NCBI GenBank assembly: GCA_022508485.1
Contig: JAFLVD010000003.1
Coordinates: 32,588 to 96,587, forward strand
Length of the DNA: 64,000 nucleotides
From: Clostridiales bacterium
GTDB lineage: Bacteria > Bacillota > Clostridia > Christensenellales > Pumilibacteraceae
Reading direction: 5' to 3'
Position numbers and translations under genes: made by a program. The stretch's first letter is position 1. Every line of letters begins with the position of its first letter. Shown piece after piece: positions 1 through 7,565 of the stretch. The notes under the pieces are model-generated. The model was not told the DNA's origin. It worked only from the letters and a program-made list of their open reading frames with translations, and did no database searches.

Positions 1-112
1 AGGTTTGACGAATGTCGTGTGTGAACTAATCAGCGTATTTGACTTCACACCCGACAAAATACTTTCCTAAAAAATAAGAATTAAGGACCGCGATGCGGTC
101 TTTTTTAATACT
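1..112 (+). repeat. Dispersed 3'-end element, copy 1, ending in terminator
   Basis: This stretch matches 26722-26829 in the same orientation at roughly four bases in five, including identical blocks such as TGTCGTGTGTG and ACTTTCCTAAAA. It ends in a GACCGC/GCGGTC hairpin (about 88-102) followed by six or more T, a rho-independent terminator. Copy 2 lies just after a stop codon, so copy 1 is probably the 3' end of a plus-strand gene left of the window. It may extend further left. No protein reading was accepted. Confidence 0.7.
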
Positions 113-154
113 TCACTAATACCTATTCTCTCGCCGAAGGCGCTTGCGGCGCTT

Positions 155-805
155 TTAGGGTATCACAACTTCCGTTAAGCTGTTATACACGGCGAGGCCC
201 TTTTCTATAAATTCGGGCGAGGGCGGGATAAGATCGATTACCATGACGGGCGTAAAGCCGCCGGCGTACGCCGCGGCTATTCCGTTTGGCGAATCTTCGA
301 TAACGAGCGTATCTTGTGGCGCCGCGCCGAGGCGCTGTGCCGCTATAAGAAAAATTTCGGGGTTGGGCTTTGCTACCTTTACGTCGTCGGCGTAAACCTC
401 GGCGGAAAAAATATCCGCTATATTCAGTTCCGATTTTTCAAAGAGCTTTTGCGCGCGTTCGCGGCGACTCGAGGTTGCAAGCGCAATTGGGATGCCTCGG
501 GCTTTGAGTTTTTTTACAAGCTCGATAAACCCCGGTTTGAGCGGCGCGCCGTACGCCGCTTCTTCGCTCTTTACGTACCCTATTATATACTCTCTGTACG
601 CGTCGACGTCGAGCGAGGGGCTAAGCGTTTTTAGATAAGCTCTTACCGACTTTTCGTCGCGGCCGCAGCAATTAAACCTGACCGTCTCGTCGAAGCCGGT
701 GTTAAACTTGATATCCGCGGCGACGTCCGCCTTTTGCCAGTTCTTTTCGGAATCGAACACGACCCCGTCCATATCGAATATAACCGCTTTTGTTTTTTCG
801 AACAT
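155..805 (-). CDS. HAD-family phosphatase, beta-phosphoglucomutase-like
   Basis: A 216-residue haloacid dehalogenase-superfamily hydrolase, probably acting on a small sugar phosphate in the cytoplasm. The catalytic motif I is near the N-terminus (DMDGVVFDS, nucleophile and acid Asp), motif II is the ATSS segment near residue 110, the motif III Lys is in KVAKPNPEIF, and motif IV is VIEDSPNG. The helical cap between motifs I and II fits the beta-phosphoglucomutase/GPH-like subgroup. A GAGG ribosome site lies just upstream of the ATG. It appears monocistronic and convergent with the repeat element at 1-112. The substrate cannot be told from sequence. Confidence 0.85.
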   Translation of the reverse strand: MFEKTKAVIFDMDGVVFDSEKNWQKADVAADIKFNTGFDETVRFNCCGRDEKSVRAYLKTLSPSLDVDAYREYIIGYVKSEEAAYGAPLKPGFIELVKKLKARGIPIALATSSRRERAQKLFEKSELNIADIFSAEVYADDVKVAKPNPEIFLIAAQRLGAAPQDTLVIEDSPNGIAAAYAGGFTPVMVIDLIPPSPEFIEKGLAVYNSLTEVVIP

Positions 806-881
806 GATTTACCTCGTTAATAGCGTACCAAATCTCGGCGGCGATGTCAATTACGGATAATAAAATCGCGGTAATTTGTTG

Positions 882-910
882 GCATATTTTTTGGGCATGC
901 CGAATACCTT
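882..910 (+). promoter_or_regulatory. Possible sigma-E type sporulation promoter
   Basis: GCATATT at 882-888, a 14-base spacer and AATACCTT at 903-910 resemble the mother-cell sigma-E consensus (KMATATT, 14-15 bases, CATACANT). The downstream gene is a spore-coat type protein, whose relatives are made in the mother cell. The match is imperfect. Confidence 0.45.
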
Positions 911-939
911 ATATCGATAACCAATCGTAAGGAGGAATC

Positions 940-2427
940 ATGTCAGAAGTAATTAAGTTCGATAGCGACGGAATTAAGCGCGTTGCGCGCGCTCAAGCCG
1001 TAGTCGAGGCGACAAAGCAGGTGGAGGCCGATACTCGCGTACTTTCCGTTACGGCGACGCCGTCGGTGCGACCGAGCGACGTTTTCGCCGGCGAAGTGCG
1101 GTACAGCGGAAAGGTTATTTTCGACTGCGTTGTGCTGTGCGGCGGTAAAACCGAGGTGGAAACGGTCGTAGCCGAGTTTTCGGACAAGGCGACCTCGCCC
1201 GACATAACGACCGGCGCTACGGTAGGACTTGTTCCCGAGGTGATTAACGCCGAGGCGAGTATCGACGGCGGCACGTTAAAGGCGGTGGCGGTGGTAGACA
1301 CCTGCGTTTACGCCGTTACGAGCGAGGAATGCGAGTGCATCGTTAAGCCCGACGACGATATTTTTTGCGAAAAGAAAACGCTTACCGTATCTAACGTCGT
1401 CGCTCAGCCGACCGAAACGGTATACGTTTCCGACACCGTGTACGACGTTAAGGCGGCGGAGGCGGTGGGTACCGTTTCCCGTGCGGTCGTTATGAGCGCC
1501 GAGTGCAGCGACGGCGAAGTTAAAATTTCGGGCGCGGTTTATTCGACGGTGATTACGCGCACAGAGGACGGAATGATTTCTTCCGTTAAGGTCGTATCGC
1601 CGTTTATAAAAATGCTGACCTCGCCGAGCATAAACGGCGACTGTACGGCGTACGCCACGGCGTGCGTTTCGGACGCGGTGTCGACGCTCGTAACAAACGT
1701 CGACGGCAACAATATCGAGCTGTCCGCAACGGTGGTTCTGTCCGCAACGGTGGTAAAGACGGCGGAGATAAGCGCGGTAACCGACGTGTTTTGCGCAAAC
1801 AGCGAGCTGTCCGTAGCCGAGGAAAAGATATCGCTCTACTCGTGCGAAAAAATAACGACCGTGGTCGACAGTATTGACGGACAGGTTAAAATCGAGCCGG
1901 ACCGTCTCGCCGCGGACAGCGTTTGCTTTGTTTCCAATACCTTTTGCACGGTGTCCGACAGCCGTGTGGAAAACGGCCGCGTGTGCGTCGAAGGTCTTGC
2001 CGGCGGCGACATAATCTACTACAACGCCGAAAAGGACGCAGTCGATTGTATCGCGTTCAGAATCCCGTTCTCGCTGCCAATAGCGCACCACACCGAGTGT
2101 AAGAACGTTGACGTTATAGGCTCCGTTACCGACGTAAACGTGCGTATTCGCCGCGAATCGGTGTTCGATATCAAGGTTGAAACGGCGTTTACCGTGCGCG
2201 CGTACTCGTGCGAGGAAGCAAGCGTAATTAAATCGGTTAAAAAGGGCGCGGAAATAACTCGGCCCAAAGCGACGGTTACCGTCCATATCGCCAAAAAAGG
2301 CGAAACGCTGTGGCAGGTTGCCAAAGCGCTCGGCTGTTCGCCCGAAAGCGTGGAAAAGCAAAACCAATTCACCGCACCGTACTCGGGCGGCGAAAGACTA
2401 ATACACTACTGCGGCGGAAAGAAGTAA
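940..2427 (+). CDS. SPOCS-domain (DUF3794) spore protein with C-terminal LysM, SipL-like
   Basis: A 495-residue protein composed of beta-rich DUF3794/SPOCS-type repeats followed by a C-terminal LysM domain from about residue 446 (GETLWQVAKALGCSPESV). This is the architecture of SipL, the Clostridia protein that partners SpoIVA in building the coat on the forespore surface, where LysM aids localisation. It has no signal peptide, as expected for a mother-cell protein. AAGGAGG lies a few bases before the ATG and a sigma-E-like promoter precedes it. It is followed by an array of small hairpins and a terminator. Other SPOCS-LysM proteins exist, so the exact orthology is not certain. Confidence 0.75.
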   Translation: MSEVIKFDSDGIKRVARAQAVVEATKQVEADTRVLSVTATPSVRPSDVFAGEVRYSGKVIFDCVVLCGGKTEVETVVAEFSDKATSPDITTGATVGLVPEVINAEASIDGGTLKAVAVVDTCVYAVTSEECECIVKPDDDIFCEKKTLTVSNVVAQPTETVYVSDTVYDVKAAEAVGTVSRAVVMSAECSDGEVKISGAVYSTVITRTEDGMISSVKVVSPFIKMLTSPSINGDCTAYATACVSDAVSTLVTNVDGNNIELSATVVLSATVVKTAEISAVTDVFCANSELSVAEEKISLYSCEKITTVVDSIDGQVKIEPDRLAADSVCFVSNTFCTVSDSRVENGRVCVEGLAGGDIIYYNAEKDAVDCIAFRIPFSLPIAHHTECKNVDVIGSVTDVNVRIRRESVFDIKVETAFTVRAYSCEEASVIKSVKKGAEITRPKATVTVHIAKKGETLWQVAKALGCSPESVEKQNQFTAPYSGGERLIHYCGGKK

Positions 2428-2447
2428 AACCTCTGCGAGCTTTTACA

Positions 2448-2526
2448 ATGAAATGTTGCTTTGCAACATGAAATAACGCAAACGCGTTATGAAATATTTC
2501 TTAGGAATATGAAATGCGCTTCGCGT
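2448..2526 (+). repeat. Array of four small hairpins separated by ATGAAAT
   Basis: The 7-mer ATGAAAT occurs at 2448, 2468, 2489 and 2509, a 20-21 base period. After each copy comes a different short hairpin: GTTGC-TTT-GCAAC, AACGC-AAAC-GCGTT, ATTTC-TTA-GGAAT (one wobble) and a GCGC-TTC-GCGT type stem. The stems differ in sequence while the spacer is invariant. The array lies in the 3' untranslated region of the SPOCS-LysM gene. Confidence 0.8.
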
Positions 2527-2542
2527 ATAAAAACAAAAAAAC

Positions 2543-2585
2543 AACCCCTTTTCGACGTTTTACCGAAAAGGGGTTTAACAATTAT
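2543..2585. terminator. Rho-independent terminator, probably bidirectional
   Basis: A perfect 12-bp stem (AACCCCTTTTCG at 2543-2554 with its complement at 2564-2575) and a 9-base loop, with A-rich sequence on the left and T-rich on the right. It separates the plus-strand spore gene from minus-strand ispE. Confidence 0.85.
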
Positions 2586-2641
2586 TATTTTTTTATCTCT
2601 TATTTCTTATCTCTTATCTTAGCCGCCGAAGGCGGCGCATT

Positions 2642-3514
2642 TTATCTTTCTATCCACTCGTGGAGTATTCCCGTGGGGGCGGAGGAAAAGACGCGGAACC
2701 CTTTTTCCGTTTTAAAGCTTAACGCGGCGCGCGCGAATGCGTCTATATCGGTGTAATAGCCGAGCACCATGCCGCCCGAGCCTGTCATGCACGGAATAGC
2801 GCCCGCAGCTTTCAGCTTGTCGAAGTTCGTTTTTACCGACGGGGCGAGCTTTGCCGAAGCTTCGAACAGTGCGTTATCCATATATTCGAGCGCCTTTATA
2901 TCGCCGTCGAGAAGAAGATTTACGAATTTATCCGTTTCGGTGGGCAGGTATTCCATTGTAGGGTGAAGCGTATCGAAAAGAGCGTATGCCTCGGCGGTCG
3001 AAACGGTCTCGGTCATAAGCCCGACGGCAAAAAGTTTAAGCTTGTTTTCTATGAACAGCATTTCTTCGCCCATGGCGGTTACTTGCGCCAGTCCGCCGGT
3101 TAGCATGAACGGCACGTCCGAGCCGACGGATAGCGCGGTTTTGCGTATGTCGATTCCGTGCGAGGAAAGACCGTAGAATAGGTCGAGCGCGCGGATAACC
3201 GCCGCGCCGTCGGCAGACGATCCGCCGAGCCCGGCGCCGACGGGTATACCTTTTTCTATTTGTATATCCACGCCGCGGCCTATCTTGTCGCACACGAGTT
3301 TTGCGGCTTTATACGCCGTGTTGTTCACCTTGTCGATACCGGGCGTATCGAACGTTACCTCGATTTTGTCGTCGCTTCGCTCGCATACAGTTACCGTGTC
3401 GAATGCGTCGACGGACATCATAACGCTGTCGAGCGTGTGAAACCGCTCTTTTTTTCCGGTGATGTTAAGCGAAAGGTTGGATTTACCGAAAACGTTAAGT
3501 CGTAGTTTTTTCAT
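2642..3514 (-). CDS. ispE: 4-diphosphocytidyl-2-C-methyl-D-erythritol kinase
   Basis: A 290-residue GHMP kinase that phosphorylates CDP-ME in the non-mevalonate isoprenoid pathway. Visible features are the N-terminal KSNLSLNITG segment, the glycine-rich ATP motif PVGAGLGGSSADGAA, the DVPFMLTGG segment and the C-terminal MTGSGGMVLG motif, in the IspE order and at IspE length. The start chosen is MKKLRLNV at 3514; an upstream in-frame ATG at 3550 would add 12 unlikely residues. A small GC hairpin (GCCGCC-GAA-GGCGGC, about 2621-2635) lies at its stop. Confidence 0.93.
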   Translation of the reverse strand: MKKLRLNVFGKSNLSLNITGKKERFHTLDSVMMSVDAFDTVTVCERSDDKIEVTFDTPGIDKVNNTAYKAAKLVCDKIGRGVDIQIEKGIPVGAGLGGSSADGAAVIRALDLFYGLSSHGIDIRKTALSVGSDVPFMLTGGLAQVTAMGEEMLFIENKLKLFAVGLMTETVSTAEAYALFDTLHPTMEYLPTETDKFVNLLLDGDIKALEYMDNALFEASAKLAPSVKTNFDKLKAAGAIPCMTGSGGMVLGYYTDIDAFARAALSFKTEKGFRVFSSAPTGILHEWIER

Positions 3515-3583
3515 ACGGAAAGTATACCATTCGGAATGCGTTTTTGTCAAGGCAAAGCGCGTTTAATAATTTGCGTATGTAAT

Positions 3584-3611
3584 GTATATAAAAAGGCAAT
3601 CGGGCAATAAT
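3584..3611 (+). promoter_or_regulatory. Possible sigma-F type forespore promoter
   Basis: GTATA at 3584-3588, 14 bases, then GGCAATAAT at 3603-3611, resembling the Bacillus sigma-F consensus (GYATA, about 15 bases, GGNNANNNT). spoIIR is a known sigma-F target. The expected transcription start falls at or next to the spoIIR ATG at 3619, and no ribosome site is visible. Confidence 0.5.
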
Positions 3612-3618
3612 CGTATAC

Positions 3619-4140
3619 ATGAAAACAAACAAAATGTATGTTAAAATTATAGCCGTTGTACTCTCTTTTTGTATGATTATAGCTTTACCTATAATATTTT
3701 TGTCGTGTACAGATAATAATACATACAGCGGAGAACTGCTTCGACTGCATATACGCGCCAATTCCAACGGCAAAGAGGACCAAGCCGTCAAGCTGAAGGT
3801 GCGCGACAGTATCAACCAATACCTAAACGATAATATCGCAGCTACGTCGTTTTCGGCGGCGTACGCCGAGATAGGGCTAAGGCTCAAAAAGATTGCCGCG
3901 GTTGCCGAAGCCGTACTTAAAGCCGAAGGGTTTAATTACGGCGCGACGGCGGAACTTAGTAACGAGTACTTCCCGACGCGAGTGTACGGCAACGTAGAGG
4001 TTAAGGAAGGATACTACGACGCGCTTATAGTAAAGCTGGGCGAAGGAAAGGGTGATAACTGGTGGTGCGTCGTGTATCCGCCGTTATGCTACGGCGATAA
4101 GTTCGAGTACAAGTCGATATTTGCGGAGTTGTTCGGCTGA
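3619..4140 (+). CDS. spoIIR: Stage II sporulation protein R
   Basis: A 173-residue secreted signalling protein. In sporulation SpoIIR is made in the forespore, exported into the intermembrane space and triggers SpoIIGA to process pro-sigma-E in the mother cell. The N-terminus has a hydrophobic segment (about residues 8-28), followed by the family hallmark RLHIRANSNGKEDQAVKLKV and later NEYFPTRVYG and YDALIVKLGEGKGDNWWCV, all typical of SpoIIR. It lies 25 bases upstream of sleB. It has no Shine-Dalgarno sequence and follows a sigma-F-like promoter closely, suggesting a leaderless message. Confidence 0.93.
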   Translation: MKTNKMYVKIIAVVLSFCMIIALPIIFLSCTDNNTYSGELLRLHIRANSNGKEDQAVKLKVRDSINQYLNDNIAATSFSAAYAEIGLRLKKIAAVAEAVLKAEGFNYGATAELSNEYFPTRVYGNVEVKEGYYDALIVKLGEGKGDNWWCVVYPPLCYGDKFEYKSIFAELFG

Positions 4141-4165
4141 AATATTTTATTACGGAAAAACGAAA

Positions 4166-5290
4166 ATGACAAAAGTATTAAGAAAATCTGCGTTAGCGGT
4201 TTTGCTCGCACTCATGTTGATTGCGGCGACGCTTATCTATTCGCCTATTTCGCACGCGGAAATCGTATCGGGTAACACGTTCGGAAACGTCGCTGCCGTT
4301 CAGGCTCGGCTTAAAACGCTCGGCTACTACACCTCGAGCGTTGACGGAGTGTGGGGAAGCGGAACGTCCTCCGCCGTTAAACGGTACCAGAGCGCAAAGG
4401 GCCTTGCTTCCGACGGCGTTGTGGGAAGCGCGACCGCAAAAGCGCTGGGAATTAAATTCCCCGTATCGGGTTCGATAACGTACGGCAAAACAACGGCGAA
4501 CGTCGCCGCCGTTCAGGCTCGGCTTAAAACGCTCGGTTACTACAAATCGAAGGTGGACGGCGCCTGGGGCAACAATACGCTTGCCGCCGTGCTTTCCTAC
4601 CAGTCTGCGGCAGGGCTTACCGTGGACGGAGTTGTGGGCGCAGGCACTTGTAACAAGCTCGGCGTTACTCTGTCTACCTCGGCGCGTTCCGGCGGCATAA
4701 GTAAGGGCAAGAGCGCGGACAACGTAAAAAAGGTGCAGACCGCGCTTAAAAACGCCGGATATTACACCTCGAGCGTGGATGGGCTGTGGGGAAAGAACAC
4801 GATGTGCGCCGTAATGGCGTTCCAGTCCGATAAGGGACTTACCGTGGACGGCACGGTCGGATCCTCGACCGAGCGCGCACTGGGCGTTACGCTGTCGAGC
4901 GGTGGGACCGGCACGGGCGGCGGCGCGAGCGGATTGAGTAACTCCGACCTTACGCTTCTTGCAAGGTGCGTATACGGCGAGTCGCGCGGCGAGCCGTACA
5001 CCGGTCAGGTGGCGGTGGCTGCGGTCGTCCTTAACAGAGTGCGCTCGTCCAAGTTCCCCAATACGATTTACGGCGTTATTTACCAGTCGGGCGCGTTTAC
5101 GGCGGTGTCGGACGGGCAGATAAACCTGACGCCCAACGAGTCGGCGTACAATGCGGCGCGCGACGCCGCAAACGGTTGGGATCCCACCGGCGGCTGTTTG
5201 TACTACTACAATCCTGCAACCGCAACCTCGAGCTGGATATGGTCGCTCACCGTTCATATCAGAATAGGGAAACACAATTTCGCGCTATAA
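4166..5290 (+). CDS. sleB: Spore cortex-lytic enzyme SleB with three peptidoglycan-binding domains
   Basis: A 374-residue lytic transglycosylase that degrades spore cortex at germination. It begins with a signal peptide (residues 1-30, ending ISHA). Three peptidoglycan-binding domains follow (about 37-95, 108-165 and 180-240), each with the VQ.RLK.LGYY...DG.WG pattern. The C-terminal Hydrolase_2/SleB domain (about 258-374) has CVYGESRGEP with the catalytic Glu and a WIWSLTVHIRIGKHNFAL end. Bacillus SleB usually has one binding domain, so three is long. The start is the ATG at 4166, which gives a proper signal peptide; an earlier in-frame ATG at 4052 lies inside spoIIR. ypeB follows. Confidence 0.93.
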   Translation: MTKVLRKSALAVLLALMLIAATLIYSPISHAEIVSGNTFGNVAAVQARLKTLGYYTSSVDGVWGSGTSSAVKRYQSAKGLASDGVVGSATAKALGIKFPVSGSITYGKTTANVAAVQARLKTLGYYKSKVDGAWGNNTLAAVLSYQSAAGLTVDGVVGAGTCNKLGVTLSTSARSGGISKGKSADNVKKVQTALKNAGYYTSSVDGLWGKNTMCAVMAFQSDKGLTVDGTVGSSTERALGVTLSSGGTGTGGGASGLSNSDLTLLARCVYGESRGEPYTGQVAVAAVVLNRVRSSKFPNTIYGVIYQSGAFTAVSDGQINLTPNESAYNAARDAANGWDPTGGCLYYYNPATATSSWIWSLTVHIRIGKHNFAL

Positions 5291-5329
5291 AAAAGCCTTA
5301 ACGAAATACAAGGGGGAAGGACATTTATT

Positions 5330-6451
5330 ATGACAAACAACCTTAACGAAAAAAAGGGAATGATAATTTCCGTTTCGATAATCGTCTCGCTGCTTTTTGC
5401 CCTGGCGGTGCTCACCGTCGGAATGGTGTTTGCGGTGCGCATTAAGATTATCGAGGACGGCAAAAAGCAGCCGCAAATGTCGACGCAGCTTCTCGTCGAT
5501 GCGAGCGCCGGATTAAAGGGTAAAGCGTCCGCATTAAGACTGTGCAACAACGAGGAAACGGCCGACAAAGTAATGGAAGAGGCGCTCGTTTACGCGGTGC
5601 GCGCGGAAACCGCTCTCGAATGCGATCACGGCGTTTGGTCCGAATGCAGGGCAAAGGAAGCGTTTTTAAACGACGCTTGCGCGCTGCTCTCAGGAAAAAC
5701 GAGCGAGGCAATGAAAAAATCCGATTTGCTTTATGCGTACTCGTCGGCGCTGTTGGATTCGCTCAATAATTCGTCCGAGTTCGAATATAACGGCGAGCTG
5801 ATTGACGTAAAGAGCGACGGCGAATTCGACGAGCCGACGGATGACGATATAGAAAAAGCAAAGGCGAAAATCGAAGAGATTTTATCGGCGGACGGCGCGG
5901 AATATTCGGGCGCGTATCACGGCAAAATCTCATTCGAGATAAAGTCCGGCGCGCGCCACGGCTACGCGATTGTAAAAGGCGATAAGATTTGCGAGTTCGC
6001 TCTGTCGGGCGCCGAAAACGCCGAAGGCGATAAGTCGGGCGCGGAAGAGAAGGGCGCCGAAGCCCTTGCCTTAAACGCTGCCGAAAAGTGCGGCTTCGAT
6101 GGGCTTAGCGTGTATTCCGTTTTTGAGGTGGGCAACGTTACTACCGTTAAAATGTGTCATGAGATAGACGGCGCGGCGTGCCGCGACGAGTGCGCGAGCG
6201 CGACCGTAGAAGGAGGCGAGGTTATAGGCTTTACCGCCGGCGAGTGCGAGCATACCCACTCTCTTCCCACGGTAAAGGTGTCGGAAACGGACGCGCGTAA
6301 AAATTCGGGTTCTAAATCGGAGGGCAGGCTTGTAACCACCTTCGACGGCACGCGCGACAGGGTTTGTTACGAGTACGTCATAGAGTGCGAGGACGGCGTT
6401 CACTATGTGTACGTCTGTGCCGAAAACGGAAATCAAATGCAGATAAGATAA
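5330..6451 (+). CDS. ypeB: Germination protein YpeB
   Basis: A 373-residue membrane-anchored protein that in Bacillus is needed to deliver and stabilise SleB in the spore. One N-terminal transmembrane segment (about residues 11-34) precedes a helical acidic region (residues 40-180) and PepSY-like beta modules toward the C-terminus (for example ISFEIKSGARHGYAIVKGD and RVCYEYVIECEDGVHYVYV). It follows sleB with 40 bases between, the standard order. It is shorter than the roughly 450-residue Bacillus protein and diverged, so identity leans on position plus layout. Confidence 0.82.
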   Translation: MTNNLNEKKGMIISVSIIVSLLFALAVLTVGMVFAVRIKIIEDGKKQPQMSTQLLVDASAGLKGKASALRLCNNEETADKVMEEALVYAVRAETALECDHGVWSECRAKEAFLNDACALLSGKTSEAMKKSDLLYAYSSALLDSLNNSSEFEYNGELIDVKSDGEFDEPTDDDIEKAKAKIEEILSADGAEYSGAYHGKISFEIKSGARHGYAIVKGDKICEFALSGAENAEGDKSGAEEKGAEALALNAAEKCGFDGLSVYSVFEVGNVTTVKMCHEIDGAACRDECASATVEGGEVIGFTAGECEHTHSLPTVKVSETDARKNSGSKSEGRLVTTFDGTRDRVCYEYVIECEDGVHYVYVCAENGNQMQIR

Positions 6452-6461
6452 ACAAAATCAG

Positions 6462-6490
6462 TTGCAAAATATCAGGTAAAGTGATACAAT
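6462..6490 (+). promoter_or_regulatory. Promoter upstream of the corA leader
   Basis: TTGCAA at 6462-6467, a 17-base spacer and TACAAT at 6485-6490. Transcription would start near 6497 and include the leader ORF and hairpins before corA. Confidence 0.65.
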
Positions 6491-6507
6491 AATTGTAGGA
6501 GGACGCA

Positions 6508-6540
6508 ATGGACAGTTCCGACAGTAGTTGTAGAGCATAA
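6508..6540 (+). CDS. Possible 10-residue leader peptide before corA
   Basis: ATG at 6508 follows a strong AGGAGG (6497-6502) with a 5-base spacer and encodes MDSSDSSCRA, then TAA. The strong ribosome site serves this mini-ORF and not corA, whose own site is weak. Downstream are two mutually exclusive hairpins, so the arrangement resembles a leader peptide controlling a transporter. It could also be chance. Confidence 0.4.
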   Translation: MDSSDSSCRA

Positions 6541-6542
6541 AC

Positions 6543-6576
6543 AAGCGCCACGGACTATACCGGGCGCTTTGGCCCG
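6543..6576 (+). promoter_or_regulatory. Two mutually exclusive hairpins in the corA leader
   Basis: AAGCGCC (6543-6549) pairs with GGCGCTT (6563-6569). CGGGC (6561-6565) can instead pair with GCCCG (6572-6576). The stems share 6563-6565, so only one can form. They lie between the mini-ORF and corA. Neither is followed by a T-run, so control of translation would be more likely than of termination. Confidence 0.4.
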
Positions 6577-6590
6577 TTGTAGAAAGCGTT

Positions 6591-7529
6591 ATGTTGAAGA
6601 TCTATGCGATGGAAAGCGGAAAACGTGAGTTATCGGAGTGTGAGGAAATCACCAAAGGTTGTTGGATAAACTTATCCAACCCGTCCGACCTCGAGGTTCA
6701 GCAGGTCTGCGAAAAAACGAATATCCCGGAAGATATGATAAAAGCGGCGCTCGACGAGGAAGAGCGCGCTCATATCGACGTTGACGACGATAATACGCTT
6801 ATTGTTATAGACATACCTGTCATAAACGAAGAGAAGGACGCGTACGTATATTCTACACTCCCTCTCGCCATTTTGTTTAATCCCGATTATTTTATCACAG
6901 TGTGTTTGCGCGAGACGATTGTTCTCGAAAGATTTATAAATAACACGATACGAAACTTCGACGTTAACAAGCGCACGCGGTTTATTTATCAAATCCTTTA
7001 CACCAACGCGACCATGTACCTCCACTATCTTAAAATGATAGACCGTACCGCAAACCGCATTCAGTCGGCGCTGCACCGCTCGCTAAAAAACACCGAATTA
7101 TTACAGCTTCTCGATCTCGACAAGGCGCTTGTTTACTTTTCGACGTCTTTAAACGCCAATCAGATTGTTATAGACAGACTTAGACAGCTTCCTTCCGTTA
7201 AACATTACGAGGACGACAACGACCTTCTCGACGACGTAATCATAGAGAACAAGCAGGCGATAGAGATGGCATCAATACACCGCGAGGTTCTTTCGGGCAC
7301 GATGGACGCATTTGCTTCCGTTATAAGCAACAACCAAAACATCGTAATGAAGCTGCTCACGGCGATAACCATTCTACTCACTATCCCGACGCTTATTTCC
7401 GGTCTTTGGGGCATGAACGTTGCTGTGCCGCTTGCAGATACTCCGTACGGGTTTTGGGTAATCGTAGGTATTATAGTCGCGATACTTATCCCCGTCGTGG
7501 TTATAATGATAAGAAAACGAATGTTTTAG
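6591..7529 (+). CDS. corA: CorA-family divalent metal ion transporter
   Basis: A 312-residue inner-membrane channel of the CorA superfamily for Mg2+ or a related ion. The N-terminal two thirds form the cytoplasmic alpha/beta and long-helix region. Two C-terminal membrane helices (about residues 251-272 and 285-305) follow, and the signature YGMN-type loop appears as LWGMNVAVP between them. Acidic residues in the loop (LADTPYG) are usual. The gene is preceded by a promoter, a short leader ORF and alternative hairpins, pointing to regulated expression. Cobalt or zinc transport cannot be excluded. Confidence 0.9.
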   Translation: MLKIYAMESGKRELSECEEITKGCWINLSNPSDLEVQQVCEKTNIPEDMIKAALDEEERAHIDVDDDNTLIVIDIPVINEEKDAYVYSTLPLAILFNPDYFITVCLRETIVLERFINNTIRNFDVNKRTRFIYQILYTNATMYLHYLKMIDRTANRIQSALHRSLKNTELLQLLDLDKALVYFSTSLNANQIVIDRLRQLPSVKHYEDDNDLLDDVIIENKQAIEMASIHREVLSGTMDAFASVISNNQNIVMKLLTAITILLTIPTLISGLWGMNVAVPLADTPYGFWVIVGIIVAILIPVVVIMIRKRMF

Positions 7530-7565
7530 ATACCTTAGGATACAAAAATTTTTTGAGAGGTTGCA

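Noticed and set aside
1276..2367. Long minus-strand ORF (363 residues) opposite the SPOCS-LysM gene
   Set aside because: Its composition is that of a codon-position shadow of the plus-strand gene, it has no ribosome site, and the plus-strand protein has recognisable domains.
2448..2526. CRISPR array
   Set aside because: The conserved part is only 7 bases and the spacers are self-complementary hairpins, not unrelated sequence.
4193..5275. Minus-strand ORF (360 residues) opposite sleB
   Set aside because: Arg- and Gly-rich translation with no family pattern, fully inside a certain sleB gene.
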